DNA of 64,000 bases from NCBI GenBank assembly GCA_963682175.1, contig OY821787.1, forward strand, positions 24,406,501 to 24,470,500. The letters are read 5' to 3'. The position numbers and the translations under genes are program-made. Under the pieces are notes generated by a model. It was not told where the DNA came from and searched no databases. It saw only the letters and a list, made by a program, of their open reading frames with translations. This document shows, in pieces, positions 47,241-58,917 of the stretch (the stretch's first letter is position 1; each line of letters begins with the position of its first letter). This DNA comes from Triglochin maritima (lineage: Eukaryota > Streptophyta > Magnoliopsida > Alismatales > Juncaginaceae).

Positions 47241-48334
47241 GTTTTCTTCCATCAACCATTTGTATTTTCTTCTAAAAGAATATCGGGCTTTGTTTGCATC
47301 TCCCCTTCCACTTGCGAGTTATTAACTACTATCACAAACAAATGGTGGTATGTGTTTGTATGGAATCCATCAAAGCCCTCATTCAACCCTTTACGTTCAT
47401 CTTCGATAAGTATGGAGTTTGTTTGACCTTAACTAGTACTGTAATTTTGTTGTCAACCATACACAACTGATAGAAATGTTTTCATAGTTAGGTCATGCTA
47501 ATCGTTTTCTCGGTGATAAGGCTTACAGATAACAATGATTTGTAGTTTTAGTCGGTGTTCAATACTTAAAGATTTTGATGTGCTAAACTTTCTTCAGGCA
47601 ATCAATCTACCAGTTGTACAAAAATGACAGCTCAAGAAGAATTTCTTGCTAACTAAACTTACTGTTATATCTTTTGCCATAAGCTGTGGACTGTGGTGTC
47701 TTGTAAGTTCTAACGTTTCTAGGTTCAAAGTACATGAAGCAATCTTACTAAAATATAAGATAACTTGAAAAAAAAGTGTATGAAATCAATGTGTGTAGCT
47801 TAAATGAAATAACAAATGAGTATTGGATCACTTAAAGTTCGTAGTCGCTATATAATTTCCTTGATCTGTTTTATTTTCTTATTTTATGTTGTTGCACCAC
47901 CTTCTTAAGCATTTTGAAGATTATGAACGTTGAACTTGCCCTAAAACACACACGTGCACACACACACACAATGGTGGTATGAGTTTGGTTTTGGCAATAT
48001 TAGGTATTTGTTTTTTGACTCTGTAAGCTCTTCCGCACTGTGTGGTCAATTTTTTTTTTTTGCAATTTCATTCCAAGATAAAATGGTACTTCCAATGTTT
48101 ATCAGAAGTTTGTTAATTAAATGCTACAACTCTTGCCATTAGAAATAATAATATCCCATTAGACGATAATTCCGGAAGATAATCTGAAATCCATCCGTTA
48201 GATGAGTCAACAGATCATATAATAGATTGTTAAGTTTTCAATTTGTATATATGTGTAGGTTTCTATGGGTTTGCATAAAAAGTGTCCAAATTAGAATAAA
48301 TCTTTAGTTTAGTGAGTTCATACATTTATTTGTG

Positions 48335-48485
48335 TTTATTTATGTTTTGTCTAGTTAAATGTTTATTTATGTTTATTTATGCTGAAAAAATGATCTTTCA
48401 TGTTTATTTATGTTTTGTCTAGTTAAATGTTTATTTATGTTTTGTCTAGTTAAATGTTTATTTACTTTGTTTAGTTAAATGTTTA
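48335..48485. repeat. AT-rich tandem repeat
   Basis: Four imperfect copies of TTTTGTCTAGTTAAATGTTT separated by TTTATG runs. Confidence 0.6.
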
Positions 48486-48502
48486 GTTTATAATAACTCA
48501 TT

Positions 48503-48837
48503 GCCCCCCTTAAACAACTTGGCCTTTAATAACCCAAAGCAAAAGATTTGACAATATTTGCTAAGTCATTCATCATATAGGATTTGCATGCATTGTATTT
48601 TTCGATTATTTACGATTTCTGTCGTAGATTGCTGACGTAAGGTACGTACTATCTTTCACTCATCATTCATTAGAAAGCACGCATTAGTTAGTAGGACTTG
48701 CATTGGAACAAGAGTGAGGTGAGTGTTTGTTTGGTGTGTTGTTTGTTAGATTAAGGTATGAAAAACACTTAGGGGGCAGTCACCTATAGGAGATGAGGTG
48801 GGGGATTTCATCACCCTTTCCTTGGCCCAGAAATATG
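48503..48837 (+). repeat. Captured G1 leader fragment
   Basis: AACTTGGCCTTTAATAACCC, GCAAAAGATTTG, CGTAAGGTACG, GGAACAAGAGTGAGGTGAGT and GGGGGATTTCATCACCC match, in order, the G1 leader at 28755-29065 and 42385-42700. It contains no LTR, primer site or gag. The edges inside the CACTA element show no duplication that I could recognise. Confidence 0.75.
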
Positions 48838-49020
48838 CTGACGAACTAAGAGGTTCTACTGCCAATTGTATTTTTTGTAATTTAGTTAACAAGTGCACTT
48901 GTATTACAAACCTACACTTTATGCCTTAATATAATCGCCTTAATTTTAGAATGAATTAATTGCAAGTGTGTTGAATGTCAATTGTGTGGTTGTATTTTTG
49001 TGTTTGTGTTTGTGCACGTA

Positions 49021-49125
49021 GGCTTGTGGATGTATGTGGATGTATGCTTGTGAATGTCAATTGTATGGATGTATGTGGGATGTATATGGATGTATCTGGA
49101 TGTATATGGATGTATGTGGATGAAA
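49021..49125. repeat. 10-bp minisatellite
   Basis: About nine imperfect copies of TGGATGTATG within the CACTA interior. Confidence 0.7.
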
Positions 49126-49628
49126 TTTTTAGGTGAACGAATTTGGTGCAGTTGTATGTACACGACGACGATGACTAAAAACAATTTCGTCGGATCCTAT
49201 TTATTTATTTTTTGTCCAAGTTTGGGAATAGACGTCGGTTGTCTCTATAAGCCGACGTCTATTCCTCTGAAGAAAGGAATAGACGCCGGCTTTCTATGTA
49301 ATCCGACGTCTATCCCTAAAGTATAGGCATCGTATGTTAGTTACCCGATGTCTATCCCTAAAGTATAGGCGTCGTACGTTAGTTAACCGACGTGTATACC
49401 TAAAGTATAGGCGTCGTATGTTAATTAACCGACGTCTATACATTAAAGAATACACGTCAGAGTCTAATTAAGGCCGACGTCTATTCGTTAGGTATAGACG
49501 TCGGCTATACGATGGCCGACGTCTATGTATAGACGACGCACACATATACATCGGATAGGGGTGTGCTTATATCCGACGTGTATAAGCCCTTACATCCGAC
49601 GAATATTCCCTTTTCTATAGTAGTGTAT

Positions 49629-51440
49629 GTTGGAGGAAGAGGTACATGACTCTGAAATCCTGACAAGGGTTACAGATAATATCTTTGAAGTCGTGCATTC
49701 ACTACACGGCCCTATCACTGTCCCACTCGAATTTAATTCGAGCGAAGATTAAAAACTATTGTGAACACTTCTCCTGTTTGCCTAGTCCTACGTAGATCTG
49801 ATAGGCCACGATCTCGGCCCAAGAGGTATGTTGATTTCCTTTTGACTGAGAGTTGTGAAATTCTACTTTTGGAAAGTCAGGAGCCTAACATCTACAAAGA
49901 AGCTATGACGGGTCCAGATTCCGAAAAATGGCTTGGAGCCATGAAATCCGAAATGGAATGCATGTTTGAAAATCAAGTTTGGAACTTGGTTGATTTGCCA
50001 AATGGGGTAACACCCATGGGCTGCAAATGGATTTTCAAATTGAAAAGAGACAAGGATGGAAACGTGAGCGTTTTCAAAGCTTGTAGCAAAAGGTTACCGA
50101 CAGGTTCATGGTATAGACTATTATGAAACATTTTCACCAGTCGCCATGCTTAAATCCATTCGGATACTCTTAGCAATTGCCGCTAATTATGATTATGAGA
50201 TTTGGCAGATGGATGTCAAAACCGCCTTCCTAAACGGGGTTTTAGAAGAGGATGTGTATATGACACAACCTGAGGGTTTTGTGGACTCCATTAATGCTGG
50301 GAAAGTATGTAAGCTTCAGAAGTCCATTTATGGACTGAAGCAAGCGTCACGGAGCTAGAATCTTCGCTTCAACGAGGTCGTCAAAAGGTTTGGTTTCCTC
50401 AGAAATGAAGAAGAATCTTGTGTCTACAAGAAGGTTAGTGGGAGCTGTGTTGTTTTCTTGGTCTTGTATGTAGATGACATACTGCTCATGGGAAACGACA
50501 TTCCAATGCTTGAATCTACAAAGATCTGGCTTGGAAAGTGTTTTTCAATGAAAGATCTGGGAGAGGCAGAGTACATATTGGGCATCAAGATCTATAGAGA
50601 TAGATCTAAAAGGATGATTGGATTAAGTCAAACAACTTATATAGATAAGGTACTTGAAAGATTCAACATGAAAGACTCTAAAAGAGGATTTCTACTCATG
50701 TCTCATTGCTCAACGCTAGGCAAAACTCAGTGTCCATCTGGGCTTGATGAGGGGAAGAGTATGGGTATGATCCCTTATGCCTCGGCAATCGGATCTATCA
50801 TGTATGCCATGATATGTACTCGCCCAGATGTTGCATATGCTCTGAGCATGTGTAGTAAATTCCAATAAAATCCAGGTGAGGCACACTGGACTGCAGCTAA
50901 GAACATCCTTAAGTACTTACGAAGGACTAAGGATAGTTTCTTGGTGTTTGGTGGAGAAAGTGAGCTTATTATCGAAGGCTATGTTGATGCGAGCTTCCAA
51001 ACAGACAGAGATGATTTCCGGTCTCAGTCCGGATACATTTTTCGTCTGAATGGAAGAGCAGTGAGCTGGAAAAGTTCAAAGCAAAGCACTGTCGCTGATT
51101 CTGCTACTGAAGCAGAATACCTTGCAGCCTCCGATGCTGTAAAGGAAAGGGTTTGGATTAAGAAGTTCATTACTGAGCTTGGGGTAGTTCCTAGCATTGA
51201 TGGAGGAGTGGACCTTTATTGTGATAATAATGGTGCCATTGCTTAAGCATAGGAGCCTAGATCTCACCAGAAATCCAAACATATTCTCAGGAAGTTTCAT
51301 GTAATACGAGATATCACTGAAAGGAAAGATGTAAAGATTTGCAAGGTTCATACGGACGAAAATGTATCCGATCCATTAACTAAACCATTGCCTCAGCCTA
51401 AGCATGAGAGTCATACTAGGGCCATAGGAATAAAGCACAT
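49629..51440 (+). pseudogene. pol: C2 copia polyprotein: reverse transcriptase and RNase H
   Basis: Continues C2 after the CACTA element. RT blocks: SEKWLGAMKSEMECM, VWNLVDLPNGV, GCKWIFKLKRD, then after a frame loss at about 50100 [33 protein letters not shown] text, and FLVLYVDDILLMGND with the YVDD catalytic motif. RNase H: GYVDASFQTD, ATEAEYLAASDA and YCDNNGAIA carry the D-E-D residues. Stops at 50356 (RS*N), 50866 (FQ*N) and 51244 (IA*A). The final block HIDIKFH-type sequence follows degenerately to about 51440. Clearly Ty1/copia, not functional. Confidence 0.9.
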
Positions 51441-52264
51441 TGCAGAATGGCTTTGATTATGCAATATCTAGTATTATGAAGTAGTTCATGAATATTGGTA
51501 TTGTTTACGTTTGTCAAATGAAATGAAATTTCAGTATTTATTTAATTATGGTTTAGAATTAAATAATTGTCCAAAATAAATTATAAATTCAAATAGGTTT
51601 CTCAAATATGTGATTTGATAAATGAAACCCTATAATGTGAACTTGAATGTATATTTTATTGTTGTCCCTGGTCTAGGTCATTGAGTTGGACGTCAATGAC
51701 TTGTAAAGACTAGTTTGTAAGTTGATTGATAACACCGTTTCATGGGCTATAGAGACATTTTGATGTCTACTCAATTACATGGATATATGTTGGAGAACAT
51801 ATATTGGACTAACCCGCTATGAGAATCTTTAAGAGATTTGGAATGCCATAAGATTTCTCATTGACTATTTATGTAAATTCCTCAAACATGAGTGCATCAC
51901 TTTACTTATATGAGAATTGGTATATTCTTGACTCCATCAAACGTCACGCCGTAAAAGGAGGCTATAAAGGCGGAGGTCAGAATTGACATGAATCATATAT
52001 AGAATTGTGGAGGTGCAAGATTGGATTGTCCTCCTATTTAATAGGACGGTTGTCTTTGGGCCTCTTGAAGAGTGAAAATTGAAATGCATGGCCGTGCTCA
52101 AATGGATTAAAAGTTAATCATTTGTTTCAGCAGTTTGGTACTCGGATTTCAAGAAATGATCTGAACGGAATGGGATGACATACTATCTTACCTGATGTTC
52201 AGATCAAGACAATAAGAGACAAAGGAATTTATTATTGCACACTTGTTAAGGACATGTGGGAGAT
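51441..52264 (+). other. C2 3' noncoding region
   Basis: AT-rich, no coding sequence, ends in the polypurine tract GGACATGTGGGAGAT (52250-52264) in front of the LTR. Confidence 0.65.
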
Positions 52265-52856
52265 TGAAGGATGTGTCCTTTAATCAAGATGACAATGAAT
52301 AAATAGCTTAAAGGAAAATTAATCGGATTATATTAGGGGTCGTAATGTTTAGCTAGAAACCAATTACGATGTACGTGTCAATTATTGTATACGTTACTAA
52401 TATAATCGGATCCTATAAGGGTTACACAAATTAGAATTTATGGGCTAAACAAATGGGTGGCTAAGGGTCCATTAAGCTCACTTACCTAATGAGATTATGG
52501 TTAGCTTAAGAGAGGCCTATAAATATATGGAAAGGAAGAGAAAAAAGGGTGCAATCTATTTCTCCCCTAAAACCCTAGCCGTCCCCTCCCTTCCACCACC
52601 AAGGAAGAAGTTTGTTCTTCCATCCCTCTCGTTCTAGATAACGTGTTGGTGGAGTTTAGTCTGTGGTTCGTGTGTCCCGAGTAGAGGAATCACACTTGGG
52701 ATTCTCCACACCTCCTCCGTGAGCACGCATCAAAGGTATAAATGGTTGGACATCAGTTTTCCTCATCATTATCATGTGCATGGATCTTGGGTGGTTGAAC
52801 AATTTAGAAATCATTTCTATGTTATTTTTCCTTTGCGTTTTCATCATAACCCAACA
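52265..52856 (+). repeat. C2 3' LTR
   Basis: Starts TGAAGGATGTGTCC after the polypurine tract; TATA box CTATAAATATAT at 52518-52529; then AAACCCTAGCCGTCCC; probable end CATAACCCAACA at 52856. No partner LTR in the window, so the end is inferred from TG...CA only. Confidence 0.65.
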
Positions 52857-53737
52857 AAATATTATATTCAACTACTACTTTTCTCTGTACATATGTAGAT
52901 ATTATGACTTCCATGTGATGAGCATTTTGGACAATTGGATAATATTCCCATCTGTCCTGAACAAACGGAGTGGGGTACATGGAATTTTTAAAGTCCCATA
53001 CTGATTGATCAGAGGAACCTTTATCATTGTGGGTAAGCATAATAATAGTAAGCTTTTAATAATATATTGACCAGAATCTTTATGGTGCATCATTTAGTAA
53101 TTCAACCATTAACAATGTTTAGTGCTTGTCTTTTCATGTGGTTTTGGATTGAGGCCTTTGTGCCCTCTCATTCTTTCCCTCTCACCCTTAGTTCTTTATT
53201 CTTCTAATGTTCTTCTTGTCTCTTGTTGGACTTTGTTACCAGGGAGGCAGGGATGAAACTATATGACTAATAAGGTTACGATTTTACTACGAATTTTAAT
53301 GTTTTGATTACATCGGTATATTTTAATGGTAACAAGTAAACTACCCATAATTCCACTCTTTTTCCCACCCATCCGGCGCGACCTTCTAAATAATAAAGGG
53401 TTGTTATACACGAATGCGGGCGTCCGTGATGCGCCCTACGTGGCACCCAAAAGTTGGTGAGTCAGTGTCTAGTCGGATTTACATGTCACCCTTTTCAAAC
53501 GCGCCTTTAATGGGTTTTTTAATTTTTTTTACGGTTTTCCAAGTATGACGGTTGCTTTCCAAACCCCAGATAAGACAGCGGCAGACACCCTACGAACGAT
53601 GGTTTAGATACCGAGGAAGATAAAAAATATCCAGATCGAAAAGGAGAGTCCCGCTTTCTTTCTCGTTGGATTACCTGTGAACGGAGGAAGCGAACCTGTG
53701 AACCTATTCCACTTTCTTTCTTCCCCTCTAAACGATA
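52857..53737. other. Noncoding stretch upstream of the PMD-like gene
   Basis: No gene recognised. AT-rich to 53340, then GC-richer (GGCGCGACC, GGGCGTCCGTGATGCG, TACGTGGCACCC), which suggests a promoter or transposon end. I looked for inverted termini with 59100-59500 and found none. Confidence 0.4.
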
Positions 53738-54496
53738 ATGGATTCTTCGACTCCTGTCGTCGATAGTGAACCTGTGGCACAACAGGTTGGTCTATTTAGT
53801 TTTTTTTCCTTGGTCGTTCTTTTTTTGAGGAACTTTCGTTTCTTCAATTTTTTGTTTTAGGGAACCACGTACTACTTCCGGGAATCATGGTGCTCCTGGA
53901 CGGCCATCCGAAAGCAGTTTGACAGGATGAAGAAGGTTGAGAAGGTGGTTTTCCGGAGCACCCCTTTTGGTCACTTCCTAGACCTTCCTAACATTACTAC
54001 GGACAACGAAATAGTCGGTTAGTTCATCGAACACTACGATGCGAAGGAGGTGGGGTTGAGAATAGGATCAGGAGTAGTTCCCCTTACACCTGAAGACGTT
54101 GCCCTAATTTTGGGCTTAAGTATGCATGGGAAGACCGTTGTGATGGAACCATTGGGTGTACAGAGGCGAGAAGGGGTGAACCTTGACAACACACAACTGT
54201 TAGGTCATATGACGGCAACCAGTGTCATGGGCAAGACGGAGGAGTACGTTCTTCTCCTAATTTCTTTCATCTTCAACCATTTTTTGTTCTTTGATGGAAC
54301 ACTTCGACCAAAGCAATGGTTCATGCACCATTTGATGGACATCAGACACATAAACAGAGACGCATGGGCACGTGCAGTTCACGGAGCCCTGGTTGGGGGC
54401 CTGGAGAAAGCCAGCTTAGAACTGCAGGAGAGGAGAAAGGCAGGGAACTTCATTATGAGGCAGGGGAACGTCGATGGTTGTGTGGCAATACTACAA
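53738..54496 (+). pseudogene. Plant-mobile-domain-like gene, first two exons
   Basis: Exon 1 (53738-53785) encodes MDSSTPVVDSEPVAQQ; a 75-bp GT-AG intron (53786-53860) follows; exon 2 (53861-54496) encodes TTYYFRESWCSWTAIRKQF, then FRSTPFGHFLDLP, SGVVPLTPEDVALILGLSMH and FMHHLMDIRHINRDAW. The LT.EDV..ILGL block is typical of plant mobile domain (aminotransferase-like) proteins, found in host genes and in transposons. One nonsense codon (TAG, 54020-54022) breaks exon 2; otherwise the frame is open to the donor CAA|GTAAGC. Downstream exons are not found; the intron runs into a minisatellite and then the antisense end of the FRS gene. Family assignment is from motif memory only. Confidence 0.55.
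53786..53860 (+). other. Intron 1 of the PMD-like gene
   Basis: CAG|GTTGGT ... TTTTAG|GG, 75 bp, keeps the frame. Confidence 0.6.
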
Positions 54497-54499
54497 GTA

Positions 54500-55737
54500 A
54501 GCGTTTTTTGCTCTTTAAGTTACGTGTTTGTTCCGTTTAAATTGTGTGTCTGTTTGGAATAAGTTGTGTGTCTGTTCGGATTAAATTGTTTGTCTGTTTG
54601 GATTAAATTGTGTATCTGTTCGGAATATGTTCTGTGTCTGTTCGGAATAAGTTGTGAGTCTGTTCGGATTAAATTGTTTATCTGTTCGGATTAAAGTGTG
54701 TATCTGTTCGGAATAAGTTGTGTGTCTGTTCGGATTAAATTGTTTGTCTGTTTGGATGAAAGTGTGCATCTGTTAGGAATAAGTTGTGTGTCTGTTCGGA
54801 TTAAATTGTTTGTCTGTTCGAATTAAAGTGTGTATCTGTTCGGAATATGTTGTGTGTCTGATCGGAATATGTTGTGTGTCTGTTCGTAATAAGTTGTGTG
54901 TCTATTCGGAATAAGTTGTGTGTATGTTCGGATTAAATTGTTTGTCTGTTCGGATTAAATTGTGTATCTGTTCGGAATATGTTCTGTGTCTGTTCGGAAT
55001 AAGTTGTGAGTCTGTTCGGATTAAATTGTTTGTCTGTTCGGATTAAAGTGTGTATCTGTTCGGAATAAGTTGTATGTCTGTTTGGATTAAATTGTTTGTC
55101 TGTTTGGATTAAAGTGTGCATCTGTTAGGAATAAGTTGTGTGTCTGTTCGGATTAAATTGTTTGTATGTTCGAATTAAAGTGTGTATCTGTTCGGAATAT
55201 GTTGTGTGTCTGATCGGAATATGTTGTGTGTCTGTTCGTAATAAGTTGTGTGTCTATTCGGAATAAGTTGTGTGTCTGTTCGGATTAAATTGTTTGTCTA
55301 TTCGGATTAAAGTGTGTATCTGTTCGGAATATGTTGTGTGTCTGTTCGGAACAAGTTGTGTGTCTGTTCGGATTAGGTTGTGTGTTTGTTCGGATTAAAT
55401 TGTTTGTCTGTTCAGTTTAAATTGTGTATTTGTTCGGAATAAGTTTTGTGTCTGTTCGGAAGATGTTGTGTGTCTGTTCGGAATAAGTTTTGGGTCTGTT
55501 CATATTAAATTGTTTGTCTGTTTGGATTAAAGTGTGTTTGTTCGGATTAAAGTGTGTCTGTTCGGAATAAGTTGTGTGTATGTTAGGATTAAATTGTGTG
55601 TCCTTTCGGAATATGTTGTGTGTCTGTTCGGAATAGGTTGTGTGTATGTTCGGAATATGTTGTGTGTCTGTTCGGAATAAGGTGTGGGTCTGTTCTGAAT
55701 AAGTTGTGGGTCTGTTCGGATTAAGTTGTGTGTCTGT
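54500..55737 (+). repeat. 22-bp minisatellite in the PMD-like gene intron
   Basis: About 56 imperfect units of 22 bp with the core TGTGTGTCTGTTCGG followed by AATAAGT or ATTAAAT. It starts within 40 bp of the donor GTAAGC at 54497. A higher-order duplication is visible: 54581-54932 and 54933-55284 are near-identical blocks offset by 352 bp, which is 16 units. It ends at the 3' edge of the convergent FRS gene. The 62-residue antisense frames in it are repeat artefacts. Confidence 0.92.
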
Positions 55738-57074
55738 TTAGTATATGAACGTATGTCTGTTGAGTCGTTCTAACCAGTTGAACGTTTCCATTTGAAGGTG
55801 TTCCTCGTAATACAAATTCATGTCCCAATCAGAGAAATCAGGATCCCCGGGTTTTGGTGCGACTTCGTGAAGCGACGATGTAACCTTCATCTTGAACTTT
55901 CTCTTCTCTTGTCTTTTATGGCTTGTTTTAATTATCTTCTCAGCTAAAGACACACGACGTCTAGTCGACGGTCTTCCTATACGTCTGACCTTATCTGGAT
56001 TAAGAACCAATGTACCTACAGTCTCAGGTACATCAAGTCAAACCAAGAACTAGGTAGTGTGCATACGTGCCTTAAGCAATTCAATACACTTGACGGCCTC
56101 AAGATACCTTTCGTGGGAAATGAAGGCTTCCAGTGCGATCCAAACGACACGACCCATGATGTCGTCGTGACGACGAAGCACATCCTTCTCCATTACGCCA
56201 TCGTCTGGGTACATCTTATCTCGATAGCTCCTTCGAATATCCTTCCGTCATCGATTAACGATGTAAGAGTCTGGGAGCAATGCATTAGGATTTAAGCGTC
56301 CAAGTACAACAACAACGTGACAGCATAGAAGGCCAACGCGCTGAAACATTCTACAATCACATGTGAAGTTCATGGATATGTTTTGTACTAGGAAATGTTT
56401 CGACAGAAGCTGCTCACCAGCCAAAACACGTTCAGATACCTTGTAATGAAATGTGTCATTCGTATTGAACTCCTCCGTTATATCGCAGTATATCATCTTC
56501 CCAATTTCTAACTGTACTTTCTTGAAGACCTCTACCGTATACAACTCGCTCATCTGTCTCTCGAAGGGATACATTGAAACCAATTGGGGTCTCTTATGAA
56601 GACAATCAAAATCTGATGGAGCTTCCCTCTCGTACTTATGGCGGAGCGCAAGTTCGTATTGTTGAACAAACTGCTTAAGGGTGGTCTTCAAAGTAAGATA
56701 CTTGTCGAAAAAGGCGTTCATACTCTCGCTTCTCTGAGTAGATGCCATTCCCGCAAAAAAACTATCACCAACAAATGAAGGTATCCACGACTCTCGGATT
56801 GCATAAATCGATTTGAGCCAGCTATGGTTCTGCAGGTCAAAATCAAGAAGGAAACCCTGCCAATTACGATCAAATTCTGCTGGGGTTTTCGAATCATATA
56901 TAATCAATTTCAGATCAAATAACATGTGCTTCCGATACTGCGTCGGCAACTTCATGGGAGCTTTGTTCATTATGTGCCATATACAGAATCTGTTTCTCGA
57001 ATCTGGGAAGACATTCCTTACAGCAGCAGTAATAGCGCCACATTGATCTGTTATGATGGCTGGGGGAGTTATAT

Positions 57075-57961
57075 CTGCATAATGGGGGCAATTTAAAAGG
57101 AGTGAGTCATATATTGAAAGGTACAAAATCTTACTTTGAAAACATAAACCGAACAGTCACACAACTTAAACCGAACTGACACACAACTTAAACAGAATGG
57201 ATCCACACCTAAAACCAAACAGACACGCAACTTAAACCGAACAGATTCACACCTTAAACTGACCACTCACACAACTTAAACCGAACAGTCACACAACTTA
57301 AACCGAACAGATGCACACCTTGAACCGAACAGTCACACAACTTCATCCGAACAGATCCACACCTTAAACCGAACAGATCCAAACCTTAAACCGAACGGAT
57401 CCAAATCTTAAACCGAACAGACACACAAATTGAACCGAACGGATCCACACCTTAAACCGAACAGACACACAACTTAAACCGAACAAATGCACACCTTAAA
57501 CCGAACGGTCACACAACTTATACCGAACATATGCACACCATAAACCGAACAGACACACAACTTAATCCGAATAGATCTACACCTTAAACCGAAGAGGCAC
57601 AAAACTTAAACCGAACGGATCCAAATCTTAAACCGAACAGACACACAACTTGAACCGAATGGATCCACACCTTAAACCAAACAGACACAGAACTTCAACT
57701 GAACAGATGCACACCTTAAACCGAACAGTCACACAACTTATACCGAACAGAAGCACACCATAAACCGAACAGACACACAACATAATCCGAACAGATCCAC
57801 ACCTTAAAACGAAGAGGCACAAAACTTAAACCGAACGGATCCAAATCTTAAACCGAACAGTCACACCACTTAAACCAAACAGTTCCACCACTTAAACCGA
57901 ACAAATACGCACCTTAAACTGAACAGTCACAGACCTTTAGCTGGACATAGCCACACCTTAC
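57075..57961 (-). other. Phase-1 intron of the FRS gene, filled by minisatellite
   Basis: Minus donor AACG|GTAAGG, acceptor TATGCAG|ATATAAC; joining gives MN-DITPPAIITDQ in frame. 887 bp long, while the intron at the same place and phase in the second FRS gene (61792-61946) is 155 bp. Confidence 0.85.
57135..57955 (-). repeat. 22-bp minisatellite in the FRS gene intron
   Basis: About 37 units of 22 bp; on minus the core is TGTGTGTCTGTTCGG followed by TTTAAG. On plus it reads CCGAACAGACACACAACTTA. Same unit length, same core and same sense orientation as the array at 54500-55737, but a different spacer hexamer, and variants with GGATCCA. Confidence 0.92.
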
Positions 57962-58326
57962 CGTTCATGCACAACAACCATGTTTGGAACAAACATATGT
58001 AATTTTTAGTGGTCTCAGAAGACAGCAAAGCGCAACCGAGCAAAACTGACTCGAAATGGTGATTAACGCCTACAAATGGGGCAAAGGGCATGTCGTATTT
58101 GTTTGTAATGTAGGTGGTGTCAAAACATATTGCGTCTCCAAAATATGAATATGCAGCTCTAGAACGACAGTCAGCCCAAAACACGTTCCGTAGTCTTCCT
58201 TCGTCATCCATATCCATTACATAGAAAAACATGGAATCAATGTTATGCATCCTAATCAAATAGTTCTGAAGAGCTTGTGCATCACCAGGTCCCATCTTCA
58301 AATTTCTGACTTCGTTTATAACGTTC

Positions 58327-58399
58327 CTGCACACAGAAACCACTAAGACTAGGCGCAAAATGTTGAACTTCAATTATGTTAGGAAGAAAAAACACAAAC
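58327..58399 (-). other. First intron of the FRS gene
   Basis: Minus GTAAG|GTTTGTG ... TGTGCAG|GAACG, 73 bp; joining gives ERDVRNVINEVRNL. Confidence 0.8.
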
Positions 58400-58917
58400 C
58401 TTACATCCCTTTCGTTGAAAGTCAATTTGTCATGACCTCAAGCCTCGATCACAAAAGATTGCATGGTCTTAGCAGCCAATATCCCAGTACTATCATTGCA
58501 CGATATGCGTGCTTTGGCAGCCTCAGGGACGTTTCATTTTTGTCTGAGAAAACACATTTACTCCTGTTCAAGCATGCCGTGGTTATGTTTAAGATCCACA
58601 AAGTTAATGTGGTAACTCCTTGCTGGGTTTCCGGAGACCCTTATCCGAGCAGTGCATTGGACTCTATTGGATAACCTAGGCTTCAATTTCCCTTGCCCTT
58701 GGTTTGTTGGTGTCGTGCCCTCCTTGGGGCAAGTCAGCGTGGCCCGTATAACAACACCACGATCATAATGAGATTGCCTTGTTTTAACACCAAAACCACA
58801 AGAATCGGCATATGCCACGTAAAATGTTTTGGCTTCTTCGAAAGAAGAAAAAAACATCTCATCCTTAGCAACGTTTGCCGACTGCTCCACTTGACAATGC
58901 ACATTAACGATTTTCAT

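Larger units (their letters stand above)
46680..49625. mobile_element. Non-autonomous CACTA element, 2946 bp, with captured sequence
   Basis: Ends CACTAGTGCAGAA and, inward from the right, CACTACTATAG. 3-bp duplication TAT at 46677-46679 and 49626-49628. Subterminal TAGACGTCGG/CCGACGTCTA repeats fill 46715-47030 and 49225-49600. The interior lacks transposase. It holds a C-rich leader-like segment with AAACCCTAGCC and a possible splice donor (47040-47240), AT-rich DNA, TTTATGTTTTGTCTAGTTAA repeats (48335-48485), a piece of the G1 leader (48503-48837) and a TGGATGTATG repeat (49021-49125). It splits the C2 polyprotein. Confidence 0.92.
55738..58917 (-). pseudogene. FAR1/FRS-type (MULE-derived) transposase-like gene, broken
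   Basis: Exon 1 (58917-58400): FAR1 DNA-binding domain, MFFSSFEEAKTFYVAYADSCGFGV, TCPKEG, QCTARI and DLKHNH (Cys/Cys/His-x-His). Exon 2 (58326-57962): GDAQALQNYLIRMH, FWADCRSRAAYSYFGD and the first catalytic Asp in CFDTTYITNKYDMPFAPFVG. Exon 3 (from 57074): IITDQ (second Asp), CIWHIMNKAP, STQRSESMNAFFD (Glu), and a SWIM zinc finger CDCRMFQRVGLLCCH. Introns of 73 bp and 887 bp are GT-AG and keep phase. Nonsense codons: EQE*, RQK*N, IEA*G and NR*RKDI; the C-terminal part continues to IGRPSTRRRVSLAEK, perhaps after a 51-bp intron (56016-56066). The catalytic residues are all present, so decay is fairly recent. It could be a domesticated-type gene or a MULE transposase. Confidence 0.85.

Noticed and set aside
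47037..47255. 72-residue minus frame in the CACTA element
   Set aside because: Antisense of a C-rich leader-like segment; no motif.
54500..57955. Regular short repeats that could suggest a CRISPR array
   Set aside because: Units are directly adjacent with no unique spacers, the repeats vary, and the host is a plant nucleus. It is a minisatellite.
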